A stretch of 14,477 nt of DNA from an uncultured Lewinella sp. Its GTDB lineage: Bacteria > Bacteroidota > Bacteroidia > Chitinophagales > Saprospiraceae. The stretch is taken from positions 1 through 14,477 of the forward strand of contig CALIGP010000119.1 in NCBI GenBank assembly GCA_938021455.1, read 5' to 3'. Shown here piece by piece: positions 13,897 through 14,477 of this stretch; the first letter of the stretch is position 1; the number at the start of each line of letters is the position of its first letter. Both the position numbers and the translations under genes were made by a program. Under the pieces are notes generated by a model. The model saw nothing but the letters and a program-made list of their open reading frames with translations, had not been told where the DNA came from and made no database searches.

Positions 13897-14477
13897 AGCA
13901 GCAGATGGGGTAACCGCCCTGAACCTGATCCGCGAAAAAAGCCCGGATATCGTCTTTCTGGACGTGCAGATGCCAGGTATGACGGGCTTGGAATTACTGG
14001 CGAATCTGGAAGAACTACCGCTGGTCATTTTCTGTACGGCCTATGACTCCTATGCCATCAAAGCTTTTGAACTGCATGCGGTTGATTATCTGCTCAAGCC
14101 TTTCACTGGAGAGCGGTTTGCCAGCGCCGTCAACCGGCTGCGGGAACGGTTGGATAAGCGCCAGCCCAACGTAGCCCGCCTGGTGCAGCAGCTACGAGAA
14201 GAGGCGGCACCTACCCGCTATCCGGATCGGATAATGGTGGACAGGGGGAACAAGTATGTGGCGCTACCGGTGACTGAACTTTTGTACATCAAGGCCGAGG
14301 GTGACTACTCTTCGCTGGTGACCAGTGAGCGGACTTACCTGACTTCCTACGGGCTAGGGGAGGCGGAAAAGCGGTTAGATCCGGATCAATTTTTGCGGAT
14401 TCATCGGTCTACGATCATTAATCGGTTGGGCATCCGGGAAATTTACCGGGAAGGGCATGGCTACGACATCATCATGA
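13799..14477 (+). CDS. LytTR-family response regulator, 3'-truncated by window edge
   Basis: 226 residues are visible from the ATG at 13799, which lies inside the kinase gene in the +1 frame; the gene runs off the right edge. The receiver domain covers residues 1-120: acidic pair D9/D10, phospho-acceptor D55 (FLDVQMPG), T80 (FCTAYDSYA) and K100 (DYLLKP). A linker leads to a LytTR DNA-binding domain from about residue 140, with DRIMVDRGNKYVALP, LLYIKAEGDYSSL and FLRIHRSTIINRLGI. The usual length is about 235-250, so little is missing. It is the cognate partner of the upstream kinase and should act as a transcription factor on short direct repeats; targets are unknown. Confidence 0.96.
   Translation, partial: MSQTLLLIDDEAPARKLLREYLSHYPELHILGEAADGVTALNLIREKSPDIVFLDVQMPGMTGLELLANLEELPLVIFCTAYDSYAIKAFELHAVDYLLKPFTGERFASAVNRLRERLDKRQPNVARLVQQLREEAAPTRYPDRIMVDRGNKYVALPVTELLYIKAEGDYSSLVTSERTYLTSYGLGEAEKRLDPDQFLRIHRSTIINRLGIREIYREGHGYDIIM

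Overview
The window looks like ordinary chromosome from a member of the Bacteroidota, most likely the Saprospiria (Lewinella-like); the genus is an inference. Supporting signs are the protein families present (SucC, PepT, YceI, DinB_2, a LytS/LytTR pair, an Fe-S photolyase), A-rich leaders without clear Shine-Dalgarno sequences, and a perfect match to the Bacteroidota -7 promoter box (TAnnTTTG) in front of one gene. I see no tRNA, rRNA, CRISPR array, transposase or phage gene. Twelve protein genes are supported; the first and last are cut by the window edges.

Layout. 1-1027 (-): TIM-barrel sugar phosphate isomerase/epimerase, missing only its extreme C-terminus. 1233-1748 (+): DinB-like protein. 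1749-3349: a repeat-rich stretch around a YceI gene (2175-2690, -), with a hairpin element followed by a cloverleaf-like repeat on each side of it. 3350-4552 (-): sucC with a clear terminator. 4772-5761 (+): SbtA-type sodium/bicarbonate transporter, divergent from sucC. 5854-6732 (-): secreted, probably outer-membrane beta-barrel protein. 6825-8366 (-): Fe-S photolyase. 8624-9856 (-): peptidase T. 10058-11188 (+): membrane-anchored serine hydrolase. 11283-12053 (-): enoyl-CoA hydratase/isomerase. 12195-14477 (+): operon of a small secreted protein, a LytS-type histidine kinase and a LytTR response regulator.

The genes are mostly single transcription units with housekeeping or accessory jobs: TCA cycle, peptide and fatty-acid catabolism, inorganic carbon uptake, UV repair. 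The only tight functional unit is the three-gene signalling operon at the right end, where kinase and regulator overlap by 98 nt.

The most unusual content is non-coding. Most larger intergenic gaps hold a palindromic element. These fall into at least four types: MITE-like 159-169 bp hairpins (1782-1950, 2828-2986); a duplicated ~150 bp cloverleaf-like repeat (1957-2108, 3010-3160); a REP-like family with core TGCACCTGCG (5769-5830, 9903-9984); and a 219 bp nested cruciform (8406-8624). I found no new protein-coding system. The palindrome-rich intergenic architecture is the part worth following up.
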